From Ulva prolifera (taxonomy: Eukaryota > Chlorophyta > Ulvophyceae > Ulvales > Ulvaceae), in NCBI GenBank assembly GCA_023078555.1, contig CM041202.1, positions 4,398,022 through 4,462,021 of the forward strand: 64,000 nucleotides of DNA. The letters run 5' to 3'. Positions 22,532 to 32,365 of this stretch are shown here, piece after piece. A model generated the notes under the pieces. It worked only from the letters and a program-made list of their open reading frames with translations. It was not told the DNA's origin and did not search any database. The position numbers and the translations under genes are program-made. How positions within the stretch are numbered: the first letter of the stretch is position 1; each line of letters opens with the position of its first letter.

Positions 22532-25500
22532 ATGGTCGAACCAGACATCCCGGTTGCACCCGCATGGGGGGCGGTGAACCAGTCCTTGTGTGATCCCAGG
22601 GATTCGAACATGTCTGTAGACCACGCCCAGGCACAGATTCCTGGCATCAGTATGCAGTCGCATGATAGTGTTGATAAGATTAGGCGCGCTGTAGCTGGCA
22701 TGCGTTGGCTAGGCCATGTTCTCGCGGATGCCAGCCGCGGTACACGTGCGGTCGCGTCCACAGCATTCAAGGACGCGCGCCAGGTTCTTCTTCAGACCGA
22801 ACTTCCAGAGGCGGAACTCCCATTCCGTCCTCTGGAACCCAAGTCCAATGCACCTGAGCTGACGGCAGCTATTGCGTTGCCTGAGGGTGGACGTTGTGAA
22901 GTTGAGTGGGGCCCTAACCCCGGCGTGACCCGTGATCTCTTGTGCCCCACGAACATGGCTGTCATGTGCTGGTTGGGCCCCCGGTTCGCAGCCCCGATGC
23001 TCGATCTGGCCTTTGCTTTTGCTACTGATTACACCTCGTTTATGCTGGCATGGCTGATGTGCCCGGCAACGGCGGACGCGCTCATGCATATGAGCGTTCA
23101 GACTCGCGCTGCGAAGCTGAAATCTTCACCAGCCATCACCAGCCCAGGTGCAGCCGTCGTGCACTTGGCTGATGCAGCGGACACTGTGCTGCTCCAAGTC
23201 ATTCATGCCGTTTTCTTTGCGTTCAAATCTAGAGGATTTTGTTTCAACAGCATCAAGAGAGACGCCCAGATCGTCCATGTGGCCGAGTTCGTGAAGTCGG
23301 AGGCTACTCAATATCGGGACTGTACCACGCCAGCTACAACACAGGTACAATCTGTCCTCCCCACGACGTCCTCCTTCCCCGACGTAGAGCCTAATTTTGA
23401 GGATGACAAATCTCCTATGTGGTTTAAAACAGCAGAGTACACATTTGACAACATTAAAATGCCCACAGGGGCTGCCTTGCGTGGCGACCAATCGGCGGAG
23501 TTGCGTTGGCACAAATACCAGAGTGACGCATTGCATGCACGTGCATCTTGCATGCGACTTTCTGAGCGACAGATCATCCAGCATATCATGTCGCGCTCAT
23601 GTAAACAGTCTGATCAGCACTTCGCTGTGGCACAAGAGACAGCTCTGCGTCCAAATTTCACTCTTCGCCAATGGTTGGAATGCATCCGTGATTTTTATTT
23701 CACCAATGGCCAGTTCCGTCACAATGTTGAACGCGCATGGCAAAATTACAACATGACAGAAGCTTGCGACTTCAATGAGATCATACATCACATCAAATCT
23801 TATTATCATCTGATTTTCCTCGATTATGCACACATGCCAGGAAAGCAGACGCGTCTTGAGTTTGCATGCATTTTGTTCACGAAGCTGCAACATATCATGT
23901 CACCCTCGTGCCAATCGCAGGTCACATCCACACTTGTCATGTTCATGCCCTTGTCACAGCTGCTGGATAAATTCCAAAATGAATTGACACCGGCCAAACA
24001 TACCATCACGATTGTTGTTCCTGCGCGAATCTTTGAGTCATCGGCATTTCTGCCATTCCTGCGCCAACATTCGCACACCACTGTGGATGAAGCATGTCAT
24101 ATTCTTGAATATACAGCTGGCTCAGCTGTCCCTGGAAAGCAAACGTACCATATCTGCACTTTTATCACGAATCAGCGTGCATCCATCCACCCTGACAAAA
24201 AAGCTGCCGTATCGGTCACACATGCAGATTTTATGGATCTGCTGTGCACAATGCCCACGTCTATCCACGGCCATTTCACGAAGGCGCTGGTTGATACCGC
24301 GGCCAACCATAGCATGATCACGCGCACCTTCCTGAACCGACATGACATTGCTTACACACCACAACACAGCGTCACTATTGGAATTTCCGCCACCGAGGCA
24401 TCATGTCTTGGCACGGTCACCCTTGACACACGAGTCGGCAGAAACATCATATCCGTCACGTACACAGTGGTGGATTCGCTACCATGTGCAGCGGCAGACT
24501 TTCAACCTAATGAAGCTCTATTTGCATTGGATGTGATATCTGCTGTAGACATGCATATCAAATTCAAACATCCCCACATACTGATCACGATTCCCCCTCC
24601 GAAGCCGAAGCGTGGCAAGAAGGGCAGGATATGGTTGCATGCAATACACAAAAGCACAAATAAGTTCACTACTGAAACTAGCACGATGGATGATTTTTTT
24701 ACATCTGCCCGTGAACTCAAAGCCATGACTAGCTCTAAGCGCGCTGCGAAATATCCCGTGTATGTCGCACACATCAAACCAACCATCGAGTCTATACGTA
24801 CCAGTTGTGCTAGTGCGCGCAGGAAAGGATACTTGTCGCAACAAGTGGCTCCAGCGCACCAGCCACAAGCACCTGACACGATACCAAAACAAATACAAGC
24901 CATCATTGACAAACATTCCCACGAAGGCGGCACGCTGGGGCCGGCACCGCCGAATACATCAGCATCTGGTTTTGAAATGGACATTGACTTGTTGCCGGGC
25001 ACTCGCCCTAAGGCTGCCAGGCAATATAGGTTGACACCTATCGAACAACTAGAACTCGAGAAACAATTGCAGCATTTGATTGACATGGGGTGGGTACAGC
25101 CATCCATCTCCCCGTGGGCGTCTTGCGTCCTTTTTGCACCAAAACCGGGTGGCAAGCTTAGACTATGCATAGACTATCGATACTTGAACGAGAACACCAT
25201 CAAAAACACATACCCACTGCCACGCATTGACACGTTGCTTGACAAACTCAGGGGTCACAAGTTCTTTTCTGCGCTTGATTTACAGTCTGGATACCACCAA
25301 ATCAAATTGTCCGAATCAGCAGGCCCCAAAACAGCATTTCGCACCCCGGATGGTCTATATCAATGGACTGTCATGCCATTTGGACTTTCCAATGCACCAT
25401 CAGTATTCCAACAAGCTGTCCACGTTGTCTTGAAAGGTCTTATAGGAAAAATATGCTTAGCTTACCTTGACGACATCATAGTGCTAGCACCGTCCGAGAA

Positions 25501-28500
25501 AGATCATGCGAAAAATCTAGATGTTGTTTTGACGCGACTCTCTGAACACCGGTTCTTCTGCAACACCACCAAGTGTCAATTTGCATTACAAGAGATCAAG
25601 TATCTGGGTCATGTAGTCACGGCTGACACGGTCAAGCCGGACCCCTATAAAGTCTCGGTCTTGAAGGATTGGCCCTTGGAAGACTTGCAAAAGTCGCCAA
25701 ACAATATCAGATCATTTCTTGGGTTAGCAGGGTACTTTCGACGATTCATTCCAAAGTTTCCCACCCTGGCGGGCCCGCTGCTCCAACGCATATGTGCTAA
25801 GGAGCAACATCCATGGACAGTGCATCACACACAATCCTTCGAAAACATTAAACACGCGTTGATAAATGCCACAATCATGCGTCACCCCGATCCCAACCGG
25901 CCGTTCCACATGTACACTGATGCGTCCGACTACGCGTACGGAGCGGTGCTCACGCAAGAATATGAGGGTAAATTGGCTCCGATTGCCTGGGTGGGTCGCA
26001 AGCTCAACAAGTCGGAAGAGAATTATTACACCCTCGAGAAAGAACTCGGGGCCATAGTGTTCGCATACCGCCAATGGCGGTGTTACTTAGAAAACAATCA
26101 AACTGTGTTCATACATTCAGACCATAACCCTCTGCGGTTTTTGCAAACACAGAAAAAGCTGACAGGCAAACATGCCCGATGGCTTGAATCTCTTTCCCGT
26201 ATTGACTGGAAAATAACATACATACCCGGAGACAAAAATGTGGTTGCTGACGCAGTCAGTAGAGCTACACATTTGCCCAATACAGAAGTGACCCTTCATG
26301 ATGGCATGACATTGTGCGCGGAACATCCCCAGCAACCATATCGGGCACTTGCGCTTACCAATCTTCTAGTGCGCAGGCCACTTACACCCACGGATTTTCC
26401 ACCCCTGCCAACATCGTCGGAATCATCAAGTGGGACATCCCGGGCGACCCACCGCCAGACTTCCCAACAGGCCTGTCAGTCAACCGGCACAATGGGCAGC
26501 ATGCCTTTACATATGGTGGGTCAACCCGCACGGCCAACTCCCGCCGCCAGCGCCGACAACATCCTCCCGGCAATCTTCACATCGGGCAGGCGCTCAATAC
26601 TCCCGCAAACCTTGGGGCTGCCGCCGGGTCTCCCGGAAGTACAGCCTCCACAGTCGTCGCCGACGGCCCCGTCACACCCACCGTCGACGCCCCCGCCAGG
26701 GCTGCAGCTACCGCTGCGAAGTTCTCCGCCGACATCACAACCTCGGGCCCAGCACACGCAAACGCCGCCGCCGCCCGAGCTGCCGCAACAGCAGCAGCTT
26801 TCGCCAAAGCCCTCTTACCACCAACACACATCGCCCAAGGAAGTTCTACCCCCTCCCCCAGCACACCCGGGAAAGAACCTTCAGCAACAGCCACAGCCAC
26901 GGCAGCCGCCACAGCAGCTGCCGCCGCCGCCCTTGCCGCCACCTCACTCGACGATTCGGAACGCCCCTCCAAAAGCCGCAACCTCGGCGCTCGAATCACT
27001 CCCGGCAGAAAAGTCTCCGCAGCTCTCCGAGGAGCCCACGCCCGAGCAGCCAGAGGGAATGGTCATTGACCAAGAAACTTTTGCAGAAATCGGTGCGAAT
27101 CTCCACGACCAGCACAATAAACACCTAACATTAGACACAGTGATAGATGATTTTTGGGAACGCCTCCGTACTGGATATGCACATGACCCGGCATTTCGGA
27201 ACCCGTCCCCGAAATTTCGTTTTGACAAACATTTTCAAGCATACTTCCTTGACCACAAACTGGTTGTGCCCGACCACGATGCCTTGCGTAAACAAATCTT
27301 GTTGTGGCACCACGTACACCCATGGCACGCGCATCTGGGTATACACAGGACACAAGCACTCATCATGGACACATTCCACTGGGACAACATTAGTGATGAC
27401 ATTGCAGCATTTGTCACACAATGCCATTCTTGCCAACTAATGAAGTCTCCGGGATGCTCTGATAGCACGTTGTCACCGTTGCCTATACCCACAGCATGTT
27501 GGCGCGTTGTTAGTCTGGACATGATTACACAACTACCGCGCACGACATCAGGGTTTGACTGCATCACCGTGTTTGTCGACCAATTTTCCAAGATGGTTCG
27601 CCTGATCCCCACTGTCAACACACTGGATGGGCCTGGTTTTGCTCAACTGTTTTTCACACACATATACCCCCACTACGGTTTGCCTTTGGGGATTTGTAGT
27701 GACAGAGGAGCGCAATGGAACAATAAGTTCTTCAAAAGCATCTGTTCGCACATGGGCATCGACTTGCGTCTCACGTTTTCATATCACCCTCGTGCAAATG
27801 GTCAAGTCGAGCGCCTCAATAGAGTCATTGAGGAAGCTCTGCGCCATTTCGTCAGCCCGGCACACGACGATTGGGACACGTTCCTCCCCCACGTCGAGTT
27901 CAGCATCAATAGCGCAAAGAACGCGAGCACCGGATGCACACCATTTCAGCTCAATCGCATAACACCCCCGCTGTCCCCCACAGCACTAGCATTTTCCCTC
28001 CCGGAATCACGTAAGTTGCATACATCTGTCTTGCACCGTATGTACTACCACTTGGCAAAACAAGCCTTGTCTGAAGCCAAACAGAGCATGTGGTCAGGCC
28101 CCCTCAACTCGAAACCGTCGCCACAATTTGCGGTGGGCAAACCGGTGTTGTTGTCAATATCTAAACTGGCACTGCATCATCCGTCGTTGCGCCGCAAGTT
28201 CACGGCGCGGTGGGTCGGTCCATGCACAATTTTGGAATTGGTGGGCACACGTGCAGCCAAGCTGCAACTACCCGCCACTTTGCGTGCCCTGAAGATACAC
28301 AATGTTTTTCACTTCTCTTGCCTGAAGCCGTACATAGACGCGCATTATCATGAATGTACCGCCGCGCCGCAACCTAACGCGAGTATGGATGCTGACAAGG
28401 TGTTTGAAGTTGAATCGGTCATAGATTACAGACGGACACACCGCGCCACAGCGACAACAGCACGCGCGGGGCCGCACTACCTCGTCCGCTGGAAAGGGTA

Positions 28501-28834
28501 CTCTGCGCAACACGATATGTGGCTCCCGGTCGGCGAATTGGGCAATTGTTTAGACAAAGTTGCCGGATACTTATTTCAACACGCGTCGTCCAAAGAACGC
28601 GACATCATGATAGACCAATTCCCGAAGCGTGCGCGCTTGCAGCTTACCCATTTGGTGCAGCGAGCACATCGCACAACACACCGCGATACCAATACGTGCG
28701 AGTCTCCGTCGCGACCACCTCGGCTGCACACGAAGACGCGCCGGAAGTCACAACGAATTTCCAATATGCCTCCAAAACATGCAGCCGTTGCTCGCTTTCG
28801 CTATTGTAGCGCATGTGCGGCATACTTGCATTGA
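22532..28834 (+). CDS. Gypsy G1 Gag-Pol polyprotein with chromodomain
   Basis: 2100 codons; the ATG sits in GCGCCACCATGG, a strong start context, 72 bp after the LTR. Residues 1-485 are gag-like with no zinc knuckle. Retropepsin lies near residue 587 (ALVDTAANHSMI). The RT covers ~820-1020 with LRLCIDYRYLNENT, MPFGLSNAPSVFQ and AYLDDIIVLA (~978). RNase H starts near 1129 (YTDASDYAYGAVL), with the LEKELGAIVFA glutamate. A Pro/Gln-rich linker spans ~1290-1510. Integrase: the HH/CC zinc site at ~1593-1632 (HHVHPWHAHLG...CHSCQ), then D in SLDMIT (~1661), D in CSDRGAQ (~1723) and E in QVERLNR (~1759). A chromodomain (FEVESVIDYRR...YLVRWKGYSAQHDMW, ~1957-2010) probably guides insertion through histone marks. 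All key residues are present. Confidence 0.95.
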   Translation: MVEPDIPVAPAWGAVNQSLCDPRDSNMSVDHAQAQIPGISMQSHDSVDKIRRAVAGMRWLGHVLADASRGTRAVASTAFKDARQVLLQTELPEAELPFRPLEPKSNAPELTAAIALPEGGRCEVEWGPNPGVTRDLLCPTNMAVMCWLGPRFAAPMLDLAFAFATDYTSFMLAWLMCPATADALMHMSVQTRAAKLKSSPAITSPGAAVVHLADAADTVLLQVIHAVFFAFKSRGFCFNSIKRDAQIVHVAEFVKSEATQYRDCTTPATTQVQSVLPTTSSFPDVEPNFEDDKSPMWFKTAEYTFDNIKMPTGAALRGDQSAELRWHKYQSDALHARASCMRLSERQIIQHIMSRSCKQSDQHFAVAQETALRPNFTLRQWLECIRDFYFTNGQFRHNVERAWQNYNMTEACDFNEIIHHIKSYYHLIFLDYAHMPGKQTRLEFACILFTKLQHIMSPSCQSQVTSTLVMFMPLSQLLDKFQNELTPAKHTITIVVPARIFESSAFLPFLRQHSHTTVDEACHILEYTAGSAVPGKQTYHICTFITNQRASIHPDKKAAVSVTHADFMDLLCTMPTSIHGHFTKALVDTAANHSMITRTFLNRHDIAYTPQHSVTIGISATEASCLGTVTLDTRVGRNIISVTYTVVDSLPCAAADFQPNEALFALDVISAVDMHIKFKHPHILITIPPPKPKRGKKGRIWLHAIHKSTNKFTTETSTMDDFFTSARELKAMTSSKRAAKYPVYVAHIKPTIESIRTSCASARRKGYLSQQVAPAHQPQAPDTIPKQIQAIIDKHSHEGGTLGPAPPNTSASGFEMDIDLLPGTRPKAARQYRLTPIEQLELEKQLQHLIDMGWVQPSISPWASCVLFAPKPGGKLRLCIDYRYLNENTIKNTYPLPRIDTLLDKLRGHKFFSALDLQSGYHQIKLSESAGPKTAFRTPDGLYQWTVMPFGLSNAPSVFQQAVHVVLKGLIGKICLAYLDDIIVLAPSEKDHAKNLDVVLTRLSEHRFFCNTTKCQFALQEIKYLGHVVTADTVKPDPYKVSVLKDWPLEDLQKSPNNIRSFLGLAGYFRRFIPKFPTLAGPLLQRICAKEQHPWTVHHTQSFENIKHALINATIMRHPDPNRPFHMYTDASDYAYGAVLTQEYEGKLAPIAWVGRKLNKSEENYYTLEKELGAIVFAYRQWRCYLENNQTVFIHSDHNPLRFLQTQKKLTGKHARWLESLSRIDWKITYIPGDKNVVADAVSRATHLPNTEVTLHDGMTLCAEHPQQPYRALALTNLLVRRPLTPTDFPPLPTSSESSSGTSRATHRQTSQQACQSTGTMGSMPLHMVGQPARPTPAASADNILPAIFTSGRRSILPQTLGLPPGLPEVQPPQSSPTAPSHPPSTPPPGLQLPLRSSPPTSQPRAQHTQTPPPPELPQQQQLSPKPSYHQHTSPKEVLPPPPAHPGKNLQQQPQPRQPPQQLPPPPLPPPHSTIRNAPPKAATSALESLPAEKSPQLSEEPTPEQPEGMVIDQETFAEIGANLHDQHNKHLTLDTVIDDFWERLRTGYAHDPAFRNPSPKFRFDKHFQAYFLDHKLVVPDHDALRKQILLWHHVHPWHAHLGIHRTQALIMDTFHWDNISDDIAAFVTQCHSCQLMKSPGCSDSTLSPLPIPTACWRVVSLDMITQLPRTTSGFDCITVFVDQFSKMVRLIPTVNTLDGPGFAQLFFTHIYPHYGLPLGICSDRGAQWNNKFFKSICSHMGIDLRLTFSYHPRANGQVERLNRVIEEALRHFVSPAHDDWDTFLPHVEFSINSAKNASTGCTPFQLNRITPPLSPTALAFSLPESRKLHTSVLHRMYYHLAKQALSEAKQSMWSGPLNSKPSPQFAVGKPVLLSISKLALHHPSLRRKFTARWVGPCTILELVGTRAAKLQLPATLRALKIHNVFHFSCLKPYIDAHYHECTAAPQPNASMDADKVFEVESVIDYRRTHRATATTARAGPHYLVRWKGYSAQHDMWLPVGELGNCLDKVAGYLFQHASSKERDIMIDQFPKRARLQLTHLVQRAHRTTHRDTNTCESPSRPPRLHTKTRRKSQRISNMPPKHAAVARFRYCSACAAYLH

Positions 28835-29724
28835 GCTGCGCCCAGCGTCGGTTGCGGTAGGGGACGCCTGAATGTAATTGTTACGCTAACATGGGCATAA
28901 CAGGGTCGCTAGGAGCGGGTATGACGCAGAACTTGCGACCGAGTTCTGCCCGCTCCGCCGCACAACTTTGTGTCGGTTCATATGATGCGTCAGTGTTGTG
29001 GCACGGCATTTCCTCTCTTTTCACCGATCCTCATGCATTCGTCATGCACGGTTTAATAGACTGCCGCGATGCTTCCGCCGGCAGAAACAGGAGGTCAACA
29101 CGTAGCACGTGTCAACACGCGTGTCGCATTTTTCAATGTGTGCACAGGCCGTGCACGCCCGTCGTGGTCCCCGTGAGCTACCGCAATATGACGGTTTTGT
29201 GCAGTGGCAGCACTGCCTACATTCGACAATGGCCATGCGTCCACAGACACGCGGCCCTTTGAGTTGTTGAAGAATATCAAGCATCTGCTTCAAGAAGTGG
29301 GCCAAATGCCCATGTTTGGCGTCTCAATATCAGAGTTTCGGCGCCTTCTGCTTGAGGTCATCGACGCCAATGACGCCGCCGACTCGGCCGCGGTTCGTAG
29401 GTCTACAGCTATTGCCAACCTGGTCAGCGTCACGGCCGCTTCAAAGGGCAGAGTCGTGGGAACATACCTTGAGGATATCATATTCGCATTTTATCAGACT
29501 TGATTTCCTGACAAATGTATCCTAACATCCTTGTAACCTGATTGCAAGGCAGACACGGTATTCGCTCCAGTTCCGTGGACCGGTTGCCGTCCCCACGTAG
29601 TGGGCCTTACCTTTGCGTTATGTTCCGGTGTACTCCTGTTGTGTCACTCACGTGTGCTTTTCCTCCGCGCCAGTTTGTCTGTGCTTCGCAATATGGAGCT
29701 TCGCTCCTTTGTTAAGGGGGGAAG
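28835..29724 (+). other. Gypsy G1 3' region with possible captured exon, and polypurine tract
   Basis: About 890 bp between pol stop and 3' LTR, long for a gypsy element. Within it 29203-29503 is open for ~99 codons, opening just after TTTGTGCAG, a splice-acceptor-like string, and ending in a TGA. The frame has a protein-like mix with FELLKNIKHLLQEVGQM and GVSISEFRRLLLEVIDAND. No family is recognised. The purine tract AAGGGGGGAAG (29714-29724) primes second-strand synthesis. Confidence 0.5.
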
Positions 29725-30587
29725 TGTTGTGAGACGAACATCTCACACTGGCGCTCAGAAAATATCAGCCAAAAACATGTGTTGTCACTCGCTGACTCGG
29801 ATGCATGCATGCTCGCTGACGCGACCCTTGCATGTCCAAGTACAACCCACAATATACACTGCAAATGCGTGTCAGACAAATACATGAAGTTCGGGCAACA
29901 CCGTTCATCACAATACGTTTGGTCGCAACTCGAACACTGCACCAGGCTCAAAGCATTCGGGGCAACCTTGAACGCTGCGACACGAACAGTCACGCGCTTG
30001 ACGCGTCTACAGCCAGCATCAGCAGCGCACACCACGTCCATCAACACAATAATCACGGACGATGACACCTATCTGTCCTCCTACCGAGATGCTGCACAAC
30101 CAGCACTCGCACCGAGCCATCAGCGCCCCACGCGCCTGCAACCATGCCACGCCACAGCGGGCTTAGGGTGCGTCCTACATGGGCGCATGCATACACCGCT
30201 GCTCACACATCCAGCGCGGGCACTCCGTAATATCAACGCAGCGCCTGCTCTGATGAATATCAACCACAACATGCAGATTTCCCTCGCATATTCGGGATCT
30301 CTGGTGGGTGCTCGCGATTGCGCGGCATCTCGGCGAGGCCAGCCAAGCAGGGGGTCGTCCTGGGCGCGTCACGGGTATTTATACCTGCGCTTGCTGGGTC
30401 TGGACACACATTTCTTCCGTCCAGATGGGGTGCCATCTATTTCTGCATACTGCTTACACGCTGTCGTAGCATATTGCCTATTTCCCGCTTGTTCCACTGT
30501 CGGCAAAGGTCTACGAACCGCGACGAAAGCCCATCACTGCGCTACATCCGGAGGTAACAAGCCCCCACGGAGCTCCGCTCCTAGACA
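29725..30587 (+). repeat. Gypsy G1 3' LTR
   Basis: 863 bp, matching the 5' LTR by eye throughout, followed by TSD TCTAC (30588-30592) and then the continuation of copia C gag. Confidence 0.95.
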
Positions 30588-31298
30588 TCTACCACGGCCT
30601 CTGCCTTGCTTGTACCCGGGATCACTCTGTGCTGCTTGCTGATCATTTTTCAACTTGAAACATTGAAGGATATGGTGACCCTTGTGGTGGCAGTAGCCAC
30701 ACTCTTGCTGAGAGTGGGTACTACCTGTTTGGTGAGCCTCGGATTGCGAGGTGCTACCGGTGGTGTGCAACTTAAAAAACGTACCACGAAGATTCTCTGT
30801 CACATCCGCGAATGTGGGAAGCTCTGCTTGGGCTGCGATTGCTTGCACACATGACGTATATGAGGATTCATCTAAAGCTGCAAGGAAGACTAGAACAAAT
30901 TCTTCTTCTTTTAACATATGTGCTGATGCTAGTTCAGCTCGGAGCTGCTCTGCTCTCGTTATGAACTTATCGAGTGACTCATCTGCAGACTTTCGGAAGC
31001 AAGCTTGGCTGCGAGATAAAGCCATCTTCCGTGCTGCGCTCACGCCTGAGAACTGCTTCTTCAGGGCATCCCATATCTCTTTGGGAGTAGCTGACGTGCT
31101 GACAATATGTATCAGGTCGTCTCCGACGTTGCACGAGATTGCAAGCCGGGCAGCATTTTTGATCGACTCTGTGCCTTCGTCCTCTGTGACCACCTTCCAG
31201 CAACTGACGCTGCGCAGCAACAGCTCCATACGATGGAACCATTGGATTGCGTTGGTGGGAGTTAGATCTAAGCCTAACTTCACATCTTTGAGATTCAT
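30588..31298 (-). pseudogene. Copia C Gag
   Basis: About 237 codons from MNLKDVKLGLDLTP. The capsid-type region (UBN2-like) includes NAIQWFHRMELLLRS, EIWDALKKQFSG and LDKFITRAEQLRAEL. A CCHC knuckle CGYCHHKGHHILQC (about residues 205-218) is followed by a Gly-Arg run, within which the gypsy G1 has inserted. The continuation is at 21596 and below. The start codon follows the primer-site candidate by about 25 bp, so the leader is very short. Confidence 0.85.
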
Positions 31299-31327
31299 CG
31301 CAGTGGAAGCGTGATGGGCCCATAACC

Positions 31328-31575
31328 TGTCGTGACATAGGGAAGGTCAGTGAGACTCGATTTACAGAGACAGGAGCATGACATAAACGATGCAGAGATG
31401 TAGACATACTTGTCGTGACAGAGGGAAGGTCAGTGAGACTCGATAGAGCTCACTGCCCACATCTAGACTATATATGCAGAGTACGCCCTTCTGTCACGAC
31501 CCTCATGATCACACAAGTGAGTCAACTACATACATGTTCACACTGGCCTAGACTAAACCTATTTCTCTCGACACA
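31328..31575 (-). repeat. Copia C 5' LTR (candidate)
   Basis: On minus it would begin TGTGTCGAGAGAAAT and end CTATGTCACGACA, directly followed by GGTTATGGGCCCA, a primer-site candidate. It holds GCATATATAGTC, a TATA candidate, and two copies of a ~37-bp segment (31328 and 31410 on plus, GTCGTGACA.AGGGAAGG). The boundary at 31575 coincides with the end of copia B similarity. No second LTR exists to confirm the ends. Confidence 0.6.
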
Positions 31576-32365
31576 TTGTCTATGAGAAAATTGCACAGCT
31601 CGCCCAGGCGGGCAACATCAACCATGCTGAATCCGTCACCTGGAAACTCCAGTGTTGCGACGGATGGGCCTCTGCCCCGTCCGCGTCCGCGTCCGCGTCC
31701 TCGTCCGCGGCCGGTGTTGTTGCCGCGAGGCTGAGCTGCCTGCTCAGAGAGGAACGTCCTGACCTCCGGATGGATATCCGGGCAGTCCTTCTGGAGATGG
31801 CATGTCTTCTTGCACCCGTAGCATGTGCGGGTCTCATTGGCAGCGACGGCAGCAACTGCAGGGCACTGTGGTTGTTGTGGGTTCCTACCTCTAGGGCCAT
31901 GATCACGCCCTGCCCCTTGGGGAGGTCCACAGGCATCTAATGCCCGCGCGTGATTCGTGATGGCAGCTATCTGAGTGAGGAAATCACGACCTCCTTGCTC
32001 ACTACGCAATGATACAAATTCCCGACCGAGAGGCTCGAACAGCTTGTTGCTAACCTGGTACTGAGCAGGTTGAGCACCCAAAGCAGTCAGCTGATTGACT
32101 AAGGACATATTGTATGTGCAGCATTCTTCTACCTGCGTGGCTCTATGTCCTTTGAGCACAGCACGGGAGAACCTATCCAACAGGGATCTGATATCTGCCT
32201 CTTTGCTAGGCATATACTTGGCACGCAGTGCACTCCATACATCCTTAAGGGAGACGAACACACGGACATATTCCAAGTCATGTGGTGGCAGTGCAAAGCA
32301 CACAACTGCCATTACCTCGTCATGAGTTGTAATCTCAGGACAAGTAAGCAATTTTGTCAGAAGGT
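31576..32365 (-). pseudogene. Copia B gag/protease start, fused to LINE copy 2
   Basis: Reading on minus from 32365: LLTKLLTCPEITTHDEVMAV, YMPSKEADIRSLLDRFSR and a zinc knuckle CYGCKKTCHLQKDC, a Gly-Arg run, then CNFLID, where the copia C LTR interrupts just before the protease S-G. The same protein is at 52239-53167, where the DSG is complete (LIDSGSDAH). The upstream side joins LINE ORF2 in frame, giving a 307-codon chimeric frame (31548-32471). Confidence 0.85.

Larger units (their letters stand above)
21597..30587 (+). mobile_element. Gypsy G1, full-length chromodomain retrotransposon
   Basis: 8,991 bp. The two 863-bp LTRs (21597-22459 and 29725-30587) match throughout where compared by eye; both run TGTTGTGAG...CTAGACA. 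Exact 5-bp target duplication TCTAC at 21592-21596 and 30588-30592. Primer-like GGTATCGATTTGC follows the left LTR and the purine tract AAGGGGGGAAG precedes the right one. A single 2100-codon ORF encodes all domains. It lies in the Gly-Arg repeat of copia C gag. Matching LTRs imply recent insertion, and the copy may still be active. Confidence 0.97.
20628..31575 (-). mobile_element. Copia C element, interrupted by gypsy G1
   Basis: On minus: candidate LTR 31328-31575, primer-site candidate GGTTATGGGCCCA next to it, gag from 31298, then after the gypsy insertion the protease, pre-integrase and first part of integrase, ending near 20628 where LINE copy 1 begins. RT, RNase H and the 3' LTR are absent. 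The element broke into copia B gag/protease sequence at 31575/31576. Confidence 0.8.

Noticed and set aside
31676-31730. CGTCCG/CGCGTC tandem repeats as a minisatellite
   Set aside because: They encode the Gly-Arg run after the copia B zinc knuckle.
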